NCBI GenBank assembly: GCA_032353305.1 | Contig: JAUCNG010299958.1 | Span: 1 to 12,269, forward strand | Source: Cephalothrix spiralis | Taxonomy: Eukaryota; Nemertea; Palaeonemertea; Archinemertea; Cephalotrichidae | Length of the DNA stretch: 12,269 nt | Direction: 5' to 3' | Part shown: one piece after another, positions 9,419 through 12,269 of the stretch | Layout of the letters: the number at the start of each line of letters is the position of its first letter | Position numbering within the stretch: position 1 is the stretch's first letter | Translations under genes and position numbers: made by a program | The notes under the pieces: generated by a model | What the model was told of the DNA's origin: nothing | Seen by the model: only the letters and a program-made list of their open reading frames with translations | Database searches by the model: none

Positions 9419-9688
9419 CAGGGTGACCACAGACCTGGAATACAGGGAATGTTTTTAGGTCAAAATAGTCAGGGAAATGTCAGGGAATTTTGAATTTTCG
9501 GTGAAAGTCAGGGGAAAAAATAATCGGAATTAGTCCTTTTTTGTGAAATCATTTTTTCACAACATATTTGTTGTCGTGAATGATGTTTTGATCTTGAACC
9601 CGGGTCAGGGAATTGCATGTTTTGAAATGGTCAAGGAAATCAGGGAAGAGTCAGGGGGTTTTTAAATAGTAAAAAAGTGGCCACCCTG
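9419..9688. mobile_element. hAT-like MITE, CAGGGTGRCCAC ends (270 bp)
   Basis: Left end CAGGGTGACCAC, right end GTGGCCACCCTG. The interior carries repeated GTCAGGGAAT/GTCAGGGAAA strings on the same strand, a familiar look for non-autonomous elements in invertebrates. Flanks TCTTCCGG and TCTTCGTT share the first five of eight bases, a decayed 8-bp target duplication at best. It is inside the gene 2 intron; no coding capacity. Confidence 0.75.
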
Positions 9689-9961
9689 TCTTCGTTACAT
9701 TCAGTAAGAGTTAAGTGCAGAATGAAATTGGAGGTATTGAACGATTTATCTTACAATGATCTACAATCAGTACACCACTTTAAACCGATTCCTTGTTATA
9801 TTGACAGACGCTAGAAATAATGTGAAGCTCCAGAAAATTCATATCTCGGGAATTATAACCCTTTATCTGCATAATATACATGTATGGTCATTATTAAATA
9901 TATAAGGTCATATAGGTTATTGGTTATTAGGAAACATTCTATTCTAGTCGTGAAATATCAT

Positions 9962-9980
9962 CTACAAGAAAGAAAATATT
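9962..9980 (-). other. Alternative acceptor inside gene 2 intron
   Basis: Minus-strand ATATTTTCTTTCTTGTAG|ATGATATT has a strong pyrimidine tract. Used with the donor at 10104 it would define a 143-nt intron and a short coding tail: the split codon becomes Asp, then DISRLE, then TAG at 9941-9939. The product would be a 244-residue protease without the propeller. It competes with the fusion model; sequence alone cannot decide. Confidence 0.35.
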
Positions 9981-10098
9981 ACACTTACGGTAGTCAGGTT
10001 TTTCAAATATGTAATTTCAAGCGACGATTTGTCGATATTGAAGATTCGTATAACTCAGAGAAAGTGTGTTTTGAAGATTTTGAATGACATGAAATAAT

Positions 10099-10104
10099 AT
10101 TTAC
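10099..10104 (-). other. Splice donor, gene 2 intron 1
   Basis: On the minus strand the sequence reads TCA G|GTAAAT. The intron would run from 10104 to 9172 (933 nt) if joined to the NHL acceptor, or to 9962 (143 nt) if joined to the nearer acceptor. The codon is split after its first base (phase 1). Confidence 0.7.
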
Positions 10105-10816
10105 CTGACCACCTTGGTTTAGGAAGTCCTGTTGACTTGCAGTGGATGTAAATCCCCTCACTATCCTTGCCTGCAAAATATTCTTTAATGCAATCAGTGA
10201 TAGTATCCATTTTCCGTCCACGATTTGTCACACTTGAATTTCCTCCCTGGTGTATCCCAACTACCTTCCATGGACTGTTGTATATAGGAGATCCTGAAGA
10301 TCCACAATCCGTGTTAACGTTATACAAAAGTTCTGTGCCCTTAATTTCTTTTATATTACCCCAATCGTAACATAATCCTTTATTTCCTGGGTGCTGCAAT
10401 ATTGATACGGTGTCGCCCTTAGCCACTGACGTTTCGATTTCTGAGAACTGAAATCCATCTTTCTCATAAATTTTCATTTCTTGTGAAGACAAGGGAATAA
10501 AAGTGAAATCGTTACTTTTATTCATAATACTTAATGGTTCAAATAAAATTGTTTTACCTTTTCGGGCCTTAGAAAATTCGGCAACAACTGTTGGTTTTGT
10601 AGACCAATCATCTTCTAAAACGTGGTGACATGTGAATAATCCACTTATCACTGAATCATTGTCTAAATCCACATTGGCAAGAAATCCTGTTCCTATTTTT
10701 ATGTTTGCTACCTTAATTTTGCAGATACTGTCAGCAGCTTCAAATATCGGTTCCAGTTCAGTTAGTTGACCTCCAACATCCTTTTCGTTCAAACATATTG
10801 TCCTTTCACGTTCCAT
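10105..10816 (-). CDS. Gene 2 exon 1: trypsin/V8-like serine protease domain
   Basis: Encodes 237 residues plus one base of a split codon. The ATG has a strong Kozak context (A at -3, G at +4) and an in-frame TAG six codons upstream. The domain looks like a chymotrypsin-fold (PA clan) serine protease. The apparent triad is His65 in FTCHHV, Asp103 in SNDFTFIPL and Ser174 in DCGSSGSPIYN, followed by the VVGIHQGG strand. The GSSGSP nucleophile motif resembles V8/glutamyl-endopeptidase or Trypsin_2 proteins more than the GDSGGP of digestive trypsins. No signal peptide, propeptide or IVGG activation site is visible, so a cytosolic, constitutively folded enzyme is inferred. The reading frame runs on for 16 residues after Ser237, but a consensus donor CAG|GTAAAT at 10105/10104 marks the likely exon end, in phase 1. 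Substrate is unknown. The domain call is firm; the gene structure beyond this exon is inferred. Confidence 0.85.
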
Positions 10817-11011
10817 GCTGTTCTCCAGATTCTAACGAAGCCTCTGTTTTTGTAAAGCAGAAGTTATTGCGTCTTGGAAAAATGACATACAGTTTTCTTA
10901 GTTTGACGCGCATGATTTGATTATCAAATTCTTAAGTATATCAGAGGGGGTTGTCTTAAAAAATGCAGGTACCAACCCAAGTGGGTTGGGTTTTTTTGGA
11001 CATTGGTCTCA

Positions 11012-11066
11012 CTTTCGAGACGATGGGTATCCAGAGGTAAGCCTCTGGATACCTACGTCTCGAAAG
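11012..11066. repeat. Internal hairpin of the 10942-11489 element
   Basis: Arms of 26 and 25 nt read CTTTCGAGACG-x-GGTATCCAGAGG and its complement, separated by 4 nt, with a small mismatch in the middle. Confidence 0.85.
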
Positions 11067-11231
11067 TCTTATGTCTTGAAAGTGAAGTTCTTGTCTTCCT
11101 AATGGGTGGGTATTCAGAGGCTTATGTCTTGAAATGAGGTTCTTGTCTCGATAGTCAAGAAAATAGTGTCACGAAAATGATGCATGATGTCATGAAAGCG
11201 GTTTATATTTTGAACTCTTTTTGCACTCGGT

Positions 11232-11273
11232 AGAAAATTTTAACAAAATTTTAGAAAATTTTAACAAAATTTT
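11232..11273. repeat. 21-bp tandem repeat, two exact copies
   Basis: AGAAAATTTTAACAAAATTTT occurs at 11232-11252 and again at 11253-11273. Each unit is itself nearly palindromic (AAAATTTT twice). Confidence 0.9.
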
Positions 11274-11489
11274 CTGCGCAAACGCATTTTTCTATGAAAA
11301 GTGAAAAGGAATGTCAAATTAGTGTGATGGTTTTAACTGTTGTCTAAAAATTGAAACGAAATGTCAAGTTATAGTGATGGTTTGGGGTGGTTGTTTTGGG
11401 GTGACGTCTGCGAAGTGACGAAAATGTCAAGTTAGTGAAATTTCACTTCGGAGACTTTGGTGCCTGAACTTTTGAGACAACCCCCCCTG

Positions 11490-11888
11490 AGTATATACAT
11501 GTTTTGGCGCATGTATATGTTATTAATAAATCACATAATCATCGATCTTCGGTAATTGAATAGCCGTTTTACAAAATAACTTTTAAAATAGATTTTGTAA
11601 CAATAAGACTTTCAATTTCATCATTATATTTATAAAGGGTATAGATTTCAATTAAGATTTATTAACGTGGTATGTTTTTAATCGCCTATTTCATATAGAG
11701 ATCATAATTTTGTTTATATAGAATTTTTATCGTATTATAATGTATGCAGTATGCACTACACAATTGGACCGAAAAATTGTCCCCTGGGATATGAAAATGA
11801 CGCGATTTTTGAAAATATCGAGATACCTGCATGTACGAGTGTACGAGCAATCGTATTCGCAATACAAGTGAACAACATAATATGAACT
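11490..11888. other. AT-rich spacer
   Basis: Nothing identifiable beyond the target-site copy AGTATAT at its left edge and a small CAATT...AATTG inverted pair near 11761. Confidence 0.4.
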
Positions 11889-12269
11889 TATATTGAAATG
11901 AAAATATACAACAATATTGATATAACTATTAAGTCTTCTAGAAGTTTCAGTTTATTTAAGCGCCGTCTAAAGGAAAAACATTTCTCAGTACAAAACTCGA
12001 CCCCTACCACCTCGCTATCTCTCCCCAAATCTGAAGAGATCTATCTTACCAGACTACGCGTTGGCCTCCTCCTAAATGCCGAAAGGCATGCCCATAATTT
12101 TCTGTAGACATCACACACAAAACACCAAACACTTTCTCTTAGATTGCACCCTTCTTAACACTCAGCGTCAAACCCTGCTTCAGACTCTGGACAAACTTGA
12201 AATAATCAATCAATTTAACAGATGCAATAGAAACAAAAAGATCGATATCCTCTTGCACGGAATTAATGA
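11889..12269 (+). pseudogene. Non-LTR retrotransposon C-terminal remnant
   Basis: One frame (to the TAG at 12105) shows IKSSRSFSLFKRRLKEK and LTRLRVGLLLNAERHAHN. A different frame then continues from about 12103 with NTKHFLLDCTLLNTQRQ. This order (an FK..LK segment, RLR.G.., then HFLL.C..) matches the region after the reverse transcriptase domain of LINE ORF2 proteins. The frame break, the missing upstream reverse transcriptase domain and the lack of a start mark a 5'-truncated dead copy. It runs off the right edge. Confidence 0.75.

Larger units (their letters stand above)
10942..11489. mobile_element. hAT-like non-autonomous element (548 bp)
   Basis: Ends CAGAGGGGGTTGTCTTAAAA and TTTTGAGACAACCCCCCCTG are near-perfect inverted repeats of about 20 bp. 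A 7-bp direct repeat AGTATAT flanks them (10935-10941 and 11490-11496), the expected target duplication. The interior has a strong hairpin (11012-11066), a CCAACCCA/TGGGTTGG hairpin (10972-10989), a 21-bp tandem repeat and three AATGTCAARTTA strings. No transposase. Its edge lies about 125 bp upstream of the gene 2 ATG. Confidence 0.85.

Noticed and set aside
9992-10060. Possible extra exon in the gene 2 intron ending CTGACTACC|GTAAGT
   Set aside because: Its acceptor (CTCTGAG) is weak and a 65-nt exon would leave phase 0, which does not join the phase 1 NHL exon.
9884-10370. Plus-strand frames and a 72-codon minus-strand frame overlapping the protease exon
   Set aside because: Shadows of the protease coding frame or intron sequence.
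10972-10997. CCAACCCA/TGGGTTGG hairpin followed by a T run, like a bacterial terminator
   Set aside because: The context is eukaryotic and the hairpin is internal to a TIR element.

Overview
The window reads as nuclear DNA of an invertebrate animal. It is AT-rich, with genes split by GT-AG introns, strong Kozak contexts, AATAAA signals and many small terminal-inverted-repeat transposons. The scattered motif CGCTTCGCTCGG and the style of the NHL and LINE sequences make me lean towards a marine invertebrate such as a bivalve mollusc. That is an impression, not a sequence match.

All protein-coding genes I can support lie on the minus strand. Gene 2 (10816 to 8312) has a first exon encoding a cytosolic trypsin/V8-like serine protease domain with an apparent His65-Asp103-Ser174 triad. 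Its first exon ends in a phase 1 donor, CAG|GTAAAT. Downstream at 9171 is a phase 1 acceptor for an exon encoding a six-bladed NHL-type beta-propeller. Joining them keeps the frame and gives a predicted 523-residue protease-propeller protein. Gene 1 (6048 to 3270) has a tiny first exon (79 coding nt, donor G|GTAAGT, phase 1). It joins a paralogous NHL exon at 4204 to give a predicted 337-residue basic-tail/propeller protein. The two NHL exons share acceptor position, phase and 3' flank, so they arose by segmental duplication (about 2790-4800 and 7802-9400). Because all the exons are phase 1, the protease exon could in principle splice to either NHL exon. A third, strong acceptor at 9962 would give a protease-only product. 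This modular protease/propeller locus is the most interesting thing in the window.

Layout: 1-1815, non-coding AT-rich DNA with short repeats; 1816-2603, a non-autonomous transposon with 6-bp target duplication and many CGATTA motifs; 2790-4800, duplication copy 1 with the gene 1 NHL exon; 4899-5823, a mariner-type foldback MITE in the gene 1 intron; 5970-6048, gene 1 exon 1; 6049-7801, intergenic, with a compositionally odd G/C-run block from about 6580 to 7600; 7802-9400, duplication copy 2 with the gene 2 NHL exon; 9419-9688, a hAT-like MITE in the gene 2 intron; 10105-10816, the protease exon; 10942-11489, a second TIR element about 125 bp upstream of the gene 2 start codon; 11490-11888, featureless AT-rich DNA; 11889-12269, a frameshifted C-terminal remnant of a non-LTR retrotransposon, cut by the window edge.

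No tRNA, rRNA or CRISPR was seen. Exon models come from splice-site and frame inspection alone and have no transcript support.
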